DNA of 64,000 bases from Ceratobasidium sp. AG-K (lineage: Eukaryota; Basidiomycota; Agaricomycetes; Cantharellales; Ceratobasidiaceae), in contig JAWNGF010000008.1 of the NCBI GenBank assembly GCA_037039685.1, positions 1,550,001 to 1,614,000 on the forward strand, in the 5' to 3' direction. The translations under genes were made by a program, and so were the position numbers. Each line of letters opens with the position of its first letter. Within the stretch, counting starts at the first letter, position 1. Shown one piece after another: positions 1-13,319 of the stretch. The notes beneath the pieces were generated by a model, which did not search any database, was not told where the DNA came from, and saw only the letters and a list, made by a program, of their open reading frames with translations.

Positions 1-1078
1 AACAAGATCCATGCAATGAGCCACTACTTTGAGTCTATCTGGGAGCTCGGAACTGCTGATGGATATAACACTGAGACACCCGAGCGACTCCACATTGAAT
101 TTGCAAAGCGGGCATATAAAGCAACCAACCGACGGCAGTTTTTTGAACAGATGACAATCTATTTACAGCGCCGTGAACAGGTCGCAAAATTCGATTCTTT
201 CCTCCGCTTCAAAATCCCAGCGTACGCCCAACGGGTGGGTAGCTTCGAGGACGATTTCGACCAAGAACCGAGGTAAGACTCTTGAATTATCGCCCAACGT
301 CTGAATACTATACCTACCCTGCGACAGTGTTGCTGGCTGGAAACTTGCTCGAAAAAGCCCCCAACCTCCTTTCTCAATCGACCTACTGCAACGTACCTAC
401 GGAATCAACTGGTTCAGGTGGTGTCTGGACAAGTGCTTGGCGGAACATTTCCCCCATGTTACCCTCAAAAGTTCACCTTTCGACACTTTCGAGACCTTCC
501 CCAAGGCATCGCAAATCATTAACGATGCCTTTGCCTCTGGTCAGCCCGATATTGTTCACGCTTCGCCCTCGCAAGGAGGCTCAACTCGATCAAAATTTGA
601 TACTGTACTCATTCGGAAAGGCGAAGCAGCGACGCCTGTATCCCTGAGCCAGCCGTCGTATGGGATAGCTAGTAGGATTTCCATCGTTATGAAGGATACC
701 CGCCGACTGACCATACGTGTAGGCCACTACATTGGACGAGTTCGACTTATTTTCAAGCTCCCCGCTGTTTACGGCATCGACACACCACTCGCGTGTGTTC
801 AATTATTCAAAGGACCCTCACAGGTATCCAACGGGCCAATTAAACGCGTCAACATGTATCGTGTCGAGCGCTCACGCTACACCACGGAGCACAATCACCA
901 GTATGCCGAGGAGATCATTCCTCTCAACTTCATCCGACGTACCTGTCACCTTCTACCTGCATTCGGCGCTGAAAACGTGGCCGTCGACGGTTCGGAATTC
1001 GACCTCGATCCCCTCGAAATGTTTGAGAAGTTTTACCTTAACAGCTATTTCGACTTGCACACGTTCCAATTCTTGTAA
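1..1078 (+). CDS. C-terminal part of a KDZ/Plavaka-type transposase gene (runs off left edge)
   Basis: The 3-prime end of a transposon-encoded protein of the Plavaka/KDZ kind that is abundant in Agaricomycetes. Reading starts open at the left edge. Exon 1 ends at 272, a 55-nt GT-AG intron covers 273-327, and exon 2 (328-1078) continues in frame to TAA. Family-typical pieces I recognise are GTADGYNTETPERLHIEFAK followed by AYKATNRR (a conserved block in the C-terminal half), a DTVLIRKGE strand, GRVRLIF, and the terminal EIIPLNFIRRTCHLLPAFG block with YLNSYFDLHTF near the end. The 3-prime part is free of stops once the intron is removed, so this end is not visibly decayed. The catalytic part lies outside the window, so activity cannot be judged. 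Family assignment rests on remembered motif similarity, not a search. Confidence 0.72.
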
Positions 1079-2116
1079 ATCTGTCCTTCAGGTTGTTGAC
1101 GAAGTAACAAAAATGTACAAGCGTTCGTGTAATTAGTCGGTTTCTGTTTGAGTGGCGGGCCATCACCTTGCAAATCATTTATGTTATTCACTCGATGCAT
1201 CAAATCTGTTCAACACGAATCACCTTTCCTATCCGTTCAATACCAATTAATTCCCCTATCTATTCGACACTAATTATTTTTCCTATCTCTGCGATATATT
1301 AGGTCTGCACTTGCTATCTTCACTGGCCAAAGGCCCCGCTCGCACGCATGTAGAGACCGCTCCGTTCACGACACGACGAAAGAGTTAGTCGCCGTTAGCT
1401 TACCAGTACGAATTATGCGCACCCACCCTACCGCGTGTCATTTTGCACTTCGGACGAGAGCCGCCAATAAACAAGTCACCCTGTTTGCGGTCGTCGACGA
1501 ATCGATTTCGACGCCCCGTTGGGTGCGCCTGCGCTGGTATCAATGCTGAACATATGATAGTCCTCCCGAACTCAACCCCAAATGCACTCGCACGCATGGT
1601 ACGGGCAAAGTTCCGGTCGCCCAAATTCTACTAATCGAGCAAAATTGACAAACGCCGCAAAATTATCCCTGGGGGAGCTAACTACGATCAAATTAGTGCA
1701 CACCACAGGTAACGAAGGTGCAGAATAGAACGCAGGTTTCTAATGCGAAACGGGTGAGTACCACGCAGACATAATTCTCCCTAGATTAATACATTCTTGG
1801 GCTAGAACCTTGCGATCCCAGATGGACGGGCGCAAAAGCAGCTGTCATTAGATCCGAACGAACTTCTGAGACTGAGACAAGAACCAACCGCGGGAAAGTA
1901 TGCCTTCATTTGTGTGCCGCCCTGTAAACCCTCACGTTTTACCCGTGAAACGTGGAGAACCGTCAGAATTAGTAGGGCGTTGACTCGAAAGGGCAATATT
2001 ATAGATCCCACCTGAATCCCTGCACTAAAATCTGACAGCTGAGACAGAAAAGTCCGATCAGCTCAGATCGTTTTCTCTGATGTATACCCCCAGATTTCTG
2101 ATCGTCTCCCTCGCAG
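1079..2116. other. Intergenic stretch, nothing supported
   Basis: AT-rich DNA after the transposase stop, then mixed-composition DNA. Short ORFs on both strands near 1400-1630 and 1800-2011 have no recognisable motif. I looked specifically for a signal-peptide exon to serve the gene beginning at 2117 and did not find one. Confidence 0.5.
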
Positions 2117-2609
2117 ACAAGTGTTACGACACCAAGGACTGCGACTGCAAGCCTATCGTCGCCCGGATTGTCGCCGACATCCAGGTCTGCATCGACATCA
2201 TCGCCAAGCTCACCGGCACCATTGACGTCGGGCTCGGCGTGATCGTCAAGCTCATTGTCAGCATCATCGTCGTAAGTAACTCCTTTCCATTCAAGTTTTC
2301 ATTGGTGCCCACCGCTCTCCTCTTCCCAGAAACTCGCCACGGCTTGCGGCAAGTGGGTGATCAAGCTCGGCTTGAGCGTCTACCTCAACATCTTCGCTTC
2401 CATCGACGTGATCTTGGTCGCTCTCGTCAACGTTTGCGTCAAGCTCTCTGTGTCGCTCCTCCTCCAAGTCAAGCTCGCGTGAGTGTATTTTCTGGCCGGA
2501 GTGAGACAACGTGCAATGCTAACAATCTTTCCTTTGTAGCTTGGTTCTCAACGTTCAATTGCTGCTCACCGCCCACCTCACCGCACTGATCAAGCTCTTG
2601 GGCCTCTAA
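2117..2609 (+). CDS. Hydrophobic secreted-type repeat protein, paralogue A (5-prime exon not found)
   Basis: Three exons, 2117-2271, 2330-2478 and 2540-2609, joined by GT-AG introns. They match the last three exons of the gene at 12533-13319 in order, intron phase (1, 0, 2) and pattern. Both begin with a split Asp codon followed by KC, both carry a CGKW motif at the start of the next exon, and both end in a Leu-rich tail (IKLLGL here, CIGILGL there). The protein is built of repeating alternating segments such as VIVKLIVSIIV, LVNVCVKLSVSLLLQVKL and VLNVQLLLTAHL. The paralogue starts with a signal peptide exon, but no equivalent was visible upstream of the acceptor at 2115-2116, so this copy is either 5-prime truncated or has a distant first exon. 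Function unknown. Confidence 0.6.
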
Positions 2610-5600
2610 GCAGGTTTACGAGGCGGAAGTGGCAAAAGAGCAAATCGATCTGGGCTACAGACATTTCTCCTGGGTCTAGCAAACGCTTCTGTAACAAACT
2701 GATTCAATTATATTGGCTTTCTTCGTTTACCCGTAGCGGCTGAGGACTGAAACAGAAAGAGGATTACTTATACAGCAATAACTTTGACCATATTTAAGAA
2801 TCGGATTGATGCATTTTATCAGTCTAATTATTACCAAGCTTTAAGGCTATGCCGACAAAGTTGATTGTACATCTTGATCCAACAATCCAGAGAACAGTTA
2901 TTTGACTTGCCTGGGAGCCAGGCGAAAGACGACCAGGGCCCTTGATTCTCCACGGCCGTGTTCTGTTAACAGGCTTGAATATGCTATAGATGTTTCACAG
3001 TCTTCCCCTCAACAGGGCTAAGGCCATGTGTGTCAAGCCTCAAAATCAAACTCATTTCAGCGCGGGCAGCTCGACTTACTGCCCACTACAATGTTTACCG
3101 GTGCCTGGAACTATCGATTAACCCACCACACAAGTCGAGCAATAGGACTGTTCGCACGCACTCTTCAAAGCCTAATGTCTCCGGGAAATAAGCAAAGCAA
3201 AGCGATATACCACTGGGGTTTACTACGAACTCATGTCACAGATATATTATTATAAATCGAGATGTATCAAGTTCCTTTAAACACAGAGAGCCATCCAGCA
3301 AATCACGTCCCACAACTCCTTATCTCTCACAGAATCGTATCAGAATGTAATGACAGAACTCAGTCTGAAACCCCGCCGGTCAGGGGGAAGAATATTTAAC
3401 TTGACCTCGGGGTCAGAAAGTAGAGTTGATTTGTACAAGGGTCCCGCCAGCTAGGATTCGAAGGACGGGTTTGGTAGACGGATGGCTGAGGTTGGGGTCG
3501 CGTGACACACCTGGTTCGTAGAATTCACAAATCTAGGACTGCCTGTTGGATGCTTCGGCATGCCGGCAAGTGCTGTGCGCTTCCTGAATCATTATTATTC
3601 GAGCCAATCTCTTCCTACCTCTTATTTCATATGCCTCTTTTGATATAAAAATCAACTAGAACTCGATATTACCTACGAGTCGTGGGTGATTTGATAGCCT
3701 TCGTTGTGGATTGTAGGTGTTGTATTATTATAGATATCCGCATACATACAGGATAAATGCTAAACTACTCACTTGTACACCGCCCCAAAGACATGGGGGA
3801 ATTCTTGGATTCACTACTACTCATCTCAGGACTGGTTGATCGGTTCAATAGAAATGTGTTCCAGCGCGCCGTTCATAGCAACCCCACCATGGTGCGTTTG
3901 CATGCATGGCGTCGCAGATGCTCTCCAAGCACAGGAGTTCCATATGTCTTGGTATCTATTCTTCGCGTTTCCCATACTGTTGCAAACCTGGGTTAACAAA
4001 GCAGCACTCGAGGTAGCAACATAGGGTGGGTCAATCGTCTCCTCGGTCTTCTTCATGGGATCCGCGAACCCAAGATATTACTGAAGCACGCGAACGCCCC
4101 ACCCTGAATCACGGGCACGTCTCGCGGTGCCCGGTTATCAAGCTAATGAAACAGTGACCCTACGACTGACCCAACGTATGCAGAATAGATGTGAGGTAAT
4201 TTCAGTTCAGCAGTGTCTTTGTATGCTAGCCGAATACGGTGCTTTCAATACTGTCGTTCCGGAAGTATGCTCGGCTACGATCAATGATTGTAAGATTCAC
4301 GCTGTATTGCTCATAGAATCATCTTGCCCGACACTTTGTGCGAAAGCCATGTTACCCGGGTGACACGCCCGGTAGTGGTAGGTTGGCTGAACCCTTTCTT
4401 CGATCGTTCCGAGCACACTTGGCGAAGTCGGGGTTCTGATCAAAGTGGCAAACCCACTTGACAGGTGGTTGCCAAATGGGGGTCGAGATTCGTAGATCAC
4501 CTATCAGGTGACACTCTTGGCCGAGCACTCAAATTAGGCGATCGGCAGGGTGGTGGGAGCGCTCCAGGTTTACTGAAATACTGAATGGGTGGCTGAGACT
4601 CACCTGATATGATTTCAATGGACTGTTGTGGGGCTCTACACCGGTGGTGTGTGATAGGGAGTAGTTATTATTGGCCCTGGGAGACGCAAATGTTTAATCA
4701 GAGGTCACCGTCGATCGGCTGTCCCTGGACTGCTCGAAAGAGACTGAATAGCGCGTATAATGTACCAGCTTGTGGGTTGACCGCACATCGTGCTACGTCA
4801 CCCAGCCCCGTTAGCGAGACGTCCTAGTATAGGGTCACATGCGGTAGATTAGCGGAGTTACCGCATGACTGCGAATTCCGAGGGACCTGCAAAACGGGTT
4901 GAGTCTATGCGCATCCTGCGATCATGATCGACCTTGGACGTTCCTAGCCTGGACCATTTCCGCAATCTCGTAGCCTAAACTCCCCAACAGAAATGTCCCG
5001 TGGACAACCTTTCAACCGTGCAATGCAGTACCCGGGCCGACCCGGATTGGGCGGCCCCTTTACAGTCCGGAGCTCTTCCATTTCCTTCTCCGAGCACGGT
5101 ATCGAGCATCACTTATGATATCACTTCACCCATTGCACTCCTCGAGATGACGCGCTGCTCGTCTTGCGTCCTTTGTATGCACATGCGCATACCCTTCCTC
5201 GGGCTTCAAACCCGAAAACCAAATGGGTTTGCCAAGAAAAGCTGGTGAAGCGGGCTTTGGTACTCTTGTCAAACAACTTTGTCATACTACAACTTTCTTC
5301 AAGCCTACAACCCTTTCCGGAAAACGTATGCATGGTGTATGAAATCGTCGCGGTGAGTTGATCAGACTCAGAGCGTTTACAGCTCAACTTAAACTCTTAG
5401 ACTCTTCAGTCAACAGGCGTCATTCAAAGGCGCAGTAACACCATTTGAAACGTGATTAGACTGCACTGCCGACGGCACCGCCGACTCAGACGCCGCGGGT
5501 CGCCACATCGAGTTCGGAGGGACAGAAGGCCATTTCGAGCGATACTTAGGCCAATGCTATCCAATCGGGCTGAGCGATGTGCAGGCTATTGTGCCACGGA

Positions 5601-6183
5601 GTGAGTTCATTCTACGAGCTCAACGTCACTATTCGCTCATACAATTGCTTAGAATGAACAGCTGTCGTGTGCTGCTATGGTAGATTACGTTATCGAAATT
5701 TCCGTTTTTAAAATGAAAAACAAGAAAAAGGGAGAATAAATAGAACAGGAATGGGCGGAGTGGAATAGATCGTCGACTATTGCTCTGGAACGGTTCGTCG
5801 TTGTTGCCGCCAACAATTTGTAGTTGATCGAGCGGTGAGGGTTCGAGACCCGATCACGTGATCGAGCGACACGAACCTCGCCTCAACCCTCTAACCCGTC
5901 TTGTATCTTACGTTTCTCCTGGCGCTGTGAATTAAATCTGAGTTTTCCTGTTGCAGTAAAAATATCGCCTGACGTCACTGGCAACGACAGCAACGAGTGA
6001 AATTGGGCTCCTGATTAACCCCCTATTTGTATTGGATATTGGTGGTTGTACAGAGAGACCGTCTATAAAGGCCGAATGTCAATGGTAAGTGCGCCACTTC
6101 TTGACCCAAACAAGCCCTTTACGCCCCGACGCTCATTTCCCTTCTACTTGTACCCACTAATCTCGCAACGTTCCCCGACGAAC
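2610..6183. other. Long intergenic stretch with a few exon-like fragments
   Basis: No gene is supported here. Short ORFs around 3028-3255, 3757-4056 and 4127-4363 show no motif. Between 5164 and 5660 on the plus strand are exon-like pieces with good GTGAGT donors at 5354 and 5601 (see findings), but no complete model could be joined. The last 300 bases before 6184 are the presumed promoter and leader of the kinase gene, with a possible 5-prime UTR intron starting at the GTAAGT near 6085. Confidence 0.4.
5851..5864. promoter_or_regulatory. Palindromic E-box in the kinase upstream region
   Basis: CGATCACGTGATCG is a perfect 14-bp palindrome centred on CACGTG, the core bound by bHLH-type regulators. 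It is flanked by a wider imperfect inverted repeat, GGTTCG at 5840-5845 and CGAACC about 10 bp after the palindrome. It lies about 320 bp before the kinase start. A regulatory role is inference. Confidence 0.35.
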
Positions 6184-8485
<2,302 letters not shown>

Positions 8486-9170
8486 TGACCTTGCTCTCCC
8501 GTTCATATTCAACAAATTTATATTTCTTACCCTACATCATCCATTTTCATCATTGATACGACTACTCCCACGTTCCCTCCCTTTTAATCGGTTCAGTATA
8601 CAACTCGCACTTGCACTAATACGCGTCATTCATTTGCATATTTGCTCTTGTTTTCGCTTCGTATGCCTTGCTCGCTGGATTATTTCTGGGTTTGTGTATG
8701 TGTAGTACCAGATACCTCGGAATGTGAGTACGTCTTGCTTTGAACTCGCGTGCTGAGTCGCGCTTGAAAACTGGTCGACAACTTGCCACGTGACCATCGC
8801 CGGTTTCCTTTAACCTTTTAAGATATTAGGCTCGACCGGCGGCAGGGGGATCGCTGGCGCTGTCTGTGGCGCCGCGAGTGAACCCTGCGCTATCTTTGCT
8901 TCACCTCGGATCCTGGGCGGCACGGTGTGCTGAATACAGATAATGATTGTGCTACCGAAGTTATATTATGTCATTCCATCGATAGGAAGGATACTTGCAA
9001 GAGTGTTGCGCCACTACGACAATTGGCATATTTCCTTGAGTTTTCCGCCTAGACCGCGATTATTGATAAAATTGCAACGGTGTGAACCAAACCAAAGCAG
9101 GTCAGTCATGGCGCTTGTTCGTTCATTCACACCCACGTGACCTCGACCCCTTTTGACACAACTGAGCGTG
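8486..9170. other. Kinase 3-prime region and BMT5 upstream region
   Basis: T-rich and pyrimidine-rich DNA directly after the kinase stop (likely 3-prime UTR) followed by the upstream region of the next gene. No ORF with recognisable content. Confidence 0.5.
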
Positions 9171-10317
9171 ATGGGAAACTCGAAGCGCGGTAAATCACTC
9201 AAGGCCTCACTCGTTACTCACCAAAAACGACAGGCGCAAAAGGCACATGATGCCGCAAAGCATGCTTCTCTAGAGGCCAAAGGAAAGCCAGGCAAAGGCA
9301 AGACTGGGACAACCAAAAAATTAACAGCTAAAAATGCGCCGAGGCAAAAGGACGTGATTCCATTCAGGCCCACGGATAGGATACTCTTGATTGGTGAAGG
9401 TGCGTATATTTTTTCTACAGGATGGAAGGGGTAACTTATAGTGTAGCGTGAGCTAGGAAACTTTTCGTTTGCGCATTCACTACTCGGTCATTCCTCCTTG
9501 CCTTCCTTCCCCCCCTCAAACCTCACCGCCACAGCCTACGACTCGGAAGAGGAATGCACGTCCAAGTACCCCGACGCAGCAGTACATATCTCTGCACTCC
9601 GCTCGGCAGGCGCTAAAGTCCTCTTTGAAGTCGACGCTCGGCATTTAGACAAGGCGTTTCCCCTCAAGTCGGGCAAGAAGTGGGACAAGGTCGTTTGGAA
9701 CTTCCCCCATGTAGGAAAAAGTATTGCCGATCAAGATAGGAACATCGCCGCGAACCAGGCGATGCTGCTCGGATTTCTGGCGAGTGTACGACCCTACCTT
9801 GTTGAGGGGCCTTTACCCGACTCGAACGCCAAGGTGAAAAAGACTGAGGAGGAAGTAAGTGAGGAGGAAGGAGAGGGAGAGGGTGCGGATCTGGTTACTG
9901 GACCAAAGAGGGCCGGCTCAGTGCTTGTGACGCTGAGAGAGCAGGAGCCGTATACCCTTTGGTATGCGATTGATTTGTTTATTCGACCGTCTCTGACAAT
10001 TGTATTAGGGACCTTCCCCGGCTGGCAAAGAACCCGGTTCTGCCCGCGAGCTCGAGGAATTCAACCCCCCAGCCTCGTTACATACAAGTTCGATCCTTTG
10101 CTTTTCGGCCCGAAGTGTACCCCGGGTAAGTTATCAACTTCTATGTGTATTCATGAAACCTCAACCCTCACCAAGCTATGAGCATCGCCGAACGTCGGGA
10201 TGGAATGGACAAGAAACCCCGCTTGTGGGATCTTCCACTCGCGAGAACACGAGCGGACATCCACAGCGGGGGTCGTGTCGGACGTGGGAGTTTGTTCTGC
10301 GACAGGAACAGGTCTAG
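9171..10317 (+). CDS. BMT5: 25S rRNA (uridine-N3) methyltransferase, BMT5-like
   Basis: SAM-dependent methyltransferase of the DUF2431 family. The yeast member methylates a uridine of 25S rRNA in the nucleolus. Exons 9171-9399, 9457-9961, 10009-10125 and 10176-10317 give 330 residues, close to the yeast length. The N-terminus is Lys-rich with MGNSKRGKSLKASL. Splicing of exons 1 and 2 creates the SAM-binding motif ILLIGEGNFSFA (G75-A82). Downstream are the D(S/A)EEE block, FEVDARHL, WNFPHVGK (the NFPH signature), LLGFL, GSVLVTLREQEPYTLW, and the C-terminal YPGYEHRRT that ends in CRTWEFVL. Every junction preserves frame and motif. An acidic insert (residues about 195-220) is unique-looking. Confidence is high because four separate family blocks are restored only when the introns are removed. 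Confidence 0.93.
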
Positions 10318-12532
10318 TTGCGCTGGACACATGTCGAGATATGATTTTTGTCGCCGGTTCCTTTGGATCTATGATTGATGCGGCGACACTATAACCCAGG
10401 TTAATGGTGTTCGTCGCCCGTGACCACACAATAACGGCTGATGATTGCATGATACGGTGAATGTGGAAAATTTTAGACTGTTTGGAATGCATATGCCGTG
10501 CTCTGCGTCGACTAGGCATGAAATTCTCCGTATTAAACATCGATTGATGCTGGAAGTGGGACCGTCGATGCTTGGGTTCCTGGCCGAATGTCCTCTGGGC
10601 CTGTTGTAAGAGACTGTATGCTACCTTTCATCGGGCAGGGACTAAGCCACAACCGATGTAACGTGCTAACGCAATACGAATCGTCCTGATCCGAGGCATG
10701 TGAACAAGTCTCGAAAGCTTTAAGTGAATCAAGCGCTGCAAAACTTCCCGGCCATTCTAATTCCCCTCCGTTGGGCTGCCTTCAGCCTCCACCGACGGGC
10801 ATCAAACTATGCTGTAGGAGGGGAGAAGCAGACTTTGCAGCCCTGCCGGCTGGTGGTCATAGGACTGTATGTTCTCGAGCAGGCATGAAATTGGAACTGT
10901 GCAAGAACAGAGGGTGAGGTGATAGAAGAGCAGACTCAACTGCCAGCATAAGGTGGCTCTCGTCAAGCTCCGCCGATAGAAGTCAAGAGCATATATTTGG
11001 CCGCCTGGCTTGCTGGGCGGTCAATACTCGCAGCTTTCACCACCACAGTAAGCTTTAAACACTTACGAGCAAATCTCCGACCGTGAGTCCTGGGCTCCAC
11101 GTTGCTAGTCTGTAGCTTAGTTATTGCATTGTATAACCACGGAGGACAATGGAAGGTTTCCTGGTCTTACATTGCGATCTACCTCTTGGGTCAAAAATCC
11201 AGCCCTGTGATGAAGATATGCGCCCTCACGGGATCCGAAGGTTAGCTGATTCGGACGAATCATTCTGTGTATACGCATACATCCCCGGCCTTTGGCGGAT
11301 TGTGGGATTGATTTCCCAACATGTAGCAGACTTCCGTGCGGCCAGGAGGTACATACTTCAACATAGCCCAGTTGCAACGCTATCTACATCAAAGGTTCTG
11401 ATCGGAGGCTAACTGAGAGTAAATGAACAGGAAGTTCAAGAATAAGCGAGGTGTTAACTAAGGGAGGCAGTGGAGCCAAAGGCTTCTGAATCATGATCCA
11501 CGGAGCATTTTCAAAGGCTCGATCAATCTTCGGCGTGCGATTTTGATATGCTGCCAGGTTTGTTCTTTTTTTCAACTTGCACTCAGCGCTGACCCACTTA
11601 CCTAGCTGGGGATTTACGGGGCCAAATATCCACTTCGTGTGCGCCAACAAGCCGGGAGCCTCCTATGCTCTCCTTGTTCTGCGTAATGACTACTCTAGAG
11701 TCGAGGTCCTGATCTTCGACGAGTCGACGAGATCAATCAACCCCTGTCCAGGATTTTGGAAAGAATATCAACTCCGGATAATGAAACGTACCAAGATAAT
11801 CCCGAGAGTTAGAAATAGACAATTCTGTTCCTTCGTCTATCAACTTCGAAATGCTCCAGCGTTCAACGACCGCTACTTCCATACTCAGAACTTCTTTTCT
11901 TCGCCATTTTGGTATGAATTAAATTCAACTTATACCTCGTCAGCTGTGGTAAGTTTAGAAGGTAGCAGTTTATGTTATTCATAGTCACTTAATACAATTT
12001 CGATGTCAAATTAACGCCCGAGGCATATTGTATTGAAAGGGACGTTTGCCCTTCCCCTTACGTTGTTTGTTTTATACATATCCTTCAAGGGAACGAAAGT
12101 CATCACTAAGGTTGGATCAGACCATGCGCACAGTAGGCGCACCTATCTTACATCTAATTGCCTTGAGAACAAGGGACCTCTGTCCACAGAACCGATCCAG
12201 CATGTGCAAAAGACACAGCATTCCACGCGATAATTTCACTCCGGCATGGAATCTAGGCCTTCCAGGACCCAGTATAGCCAAATCTCAGTCCCAGGCAGCA
12301 AGTGGATCCGTGCATCTCTAGGAGGGTCAATATTATAGAAGCTCATGGTTGGTCTTGGCTGCCAGTCGTTGTGGGATTTCGTTAACTGGCACATACAAAT
12401 TTATTCTCACATAACAAATACCGTATAGGATCTTTGGGTATAAAAACATGACCGGAGAGGCCGTGTAGTCCAGCAGCAAAGGTTCACATCTTGCACTCTC
12501 CCATTCACTCAAACCCATAGCCCTCAATCAAT
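10318..12532. other. Intergenic stretch of 2.2 kb, no supported gene
   Basis: The longest ORFs (11149-11412 plus, 11577-11984 plus, and minus-strand shadows) have no recognisable motif and no convincing splice partners. The final 100 bp hold the promoter of the gene at 12533. Confidence 0.45.
12439..12446 (+). promoter_or_regulatory. TATA box of the secreted hydrophobic repeat gene
   Basis: TATAAAAA lies 94 bp upstream of the ATG at 12533, in otherwise mixed sequence. A clear TATA box suits a regulated, highly expressed secreted-protein gene; this last step is inference. Confidence 0.5.
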
Positions 12533-13319
12533 ATGCAAATCTCCCACTCATTCTCCCGTTTCACTACTCTTTTCTTGGTCTTCCTGTCGTCGCTTGCTCT
12601 CTTTGCATGTGCCTCACCCATTGCGGGACCTGCTCCGGCCGTCGCCCTATCTGAGCGTGGGCTTATGCCCCGCGGTACCTGTGCACTTGGCTGCACTACT
12701 GGAACGAAGACTGAGGCAATCCTTGTTCAACTCAAGGCTGATATTGATGTTCAGCTTGGACTTTTGGGTATGTTTCGTATTTCTTTCAACCATAGCATTT
12801 CAGAGTGCTAAATACTGAGTGTAGACAAATGCTTGGAGGATGGAACTAAGCCTGATAATGTGATCATCAAAATTGAGGCTCTCATTAACGCTGCCGTCGC
12901 TCTCATTGTCAAGCTTGACGTGGATCTCCTCGGACTCCTCAACGGCAAAATCACCATCATTGTCAACCTGCTTGTTTCTATACTCATTGTAAGCCTCCCC
13001 ACGATTGTTGACATTGCAAGGCTCTAACTTTCATGTCCTATAGTCGGTCGCGACCCACTGCGGCAAATGGGCATCCAAAGGCGCGGTCGAGTTTGAAGTC
13101 TTCCTTCAACTATGTGTCAAGCTTGACGTCGCCTTGAAGGCCTTGCTTTCGACCTGCAACGGCCTCGGCGCCCTTTTGCTGGTTTTGATCAAAGTTCTGT
13201 AAGTCGTAACCAGTTCAAAAACGAGTAATAGGTAATAGCGCTGACCTTCCTGCAGCATTAACGTTAGCGTTTTGATCACGGTCAAGTTCAACCTTTGCAT
13301 TGGCATCCTCGGCCTGTAA
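12533..13319 (+). CDS. Secreted hydrophobic repeat protein, paralogue B (complete)
   Basis: Exons 12533-12767, 12825-12988, 13044-13198 and 13256-13319 give 205 residues. The first 27 residues form a classical signal peptide (basic-aromatic start, then LFLVFLSSLALFACA). The mature part has Cys pairs near 45 and 49 (GTCALGC) and is then composed of quasi-repeats of alternating hydrophobic residues with periodic Lys/Asp: VQLKADIDVQLGLL, ALIVKLDVDLLGLL, LQLCVKLDVALKALL, LIKVL, VLITVKFNLCIGIL. CGKW occurs once. It is the intact partner of the gene at 2117-2609. I do not recognise a named domain. Length, secretion signal and composition resemble small secreted or surface-active fungal proteins, but it lacks the eight-Cys hydrophobin pattern. 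It is not a normal multi-pass membrane protein either, because charged residues recur about every seven. Confidence 0.8.

Noticed and set aside
5815..5866. Possible tRNA: GGTTCGAGACC resembles a B box
   Set aside because: No A box at the right distance, and no acceptor or anticodon stem can be formed; the motif is part of the palindromic repeat.
10125..10176. Apparent frameshift before the last BMT5 exon
   Set aside because: A recount of the bases showed a normal GTAAGT donor after YPG, and the next exon restores YEHRRT in frame.
11577..11984. Plus-strand ORF of 135 codons as a gene
   Set aside because: Mixed composition, no motif and no upstream or downstream exons in phase.
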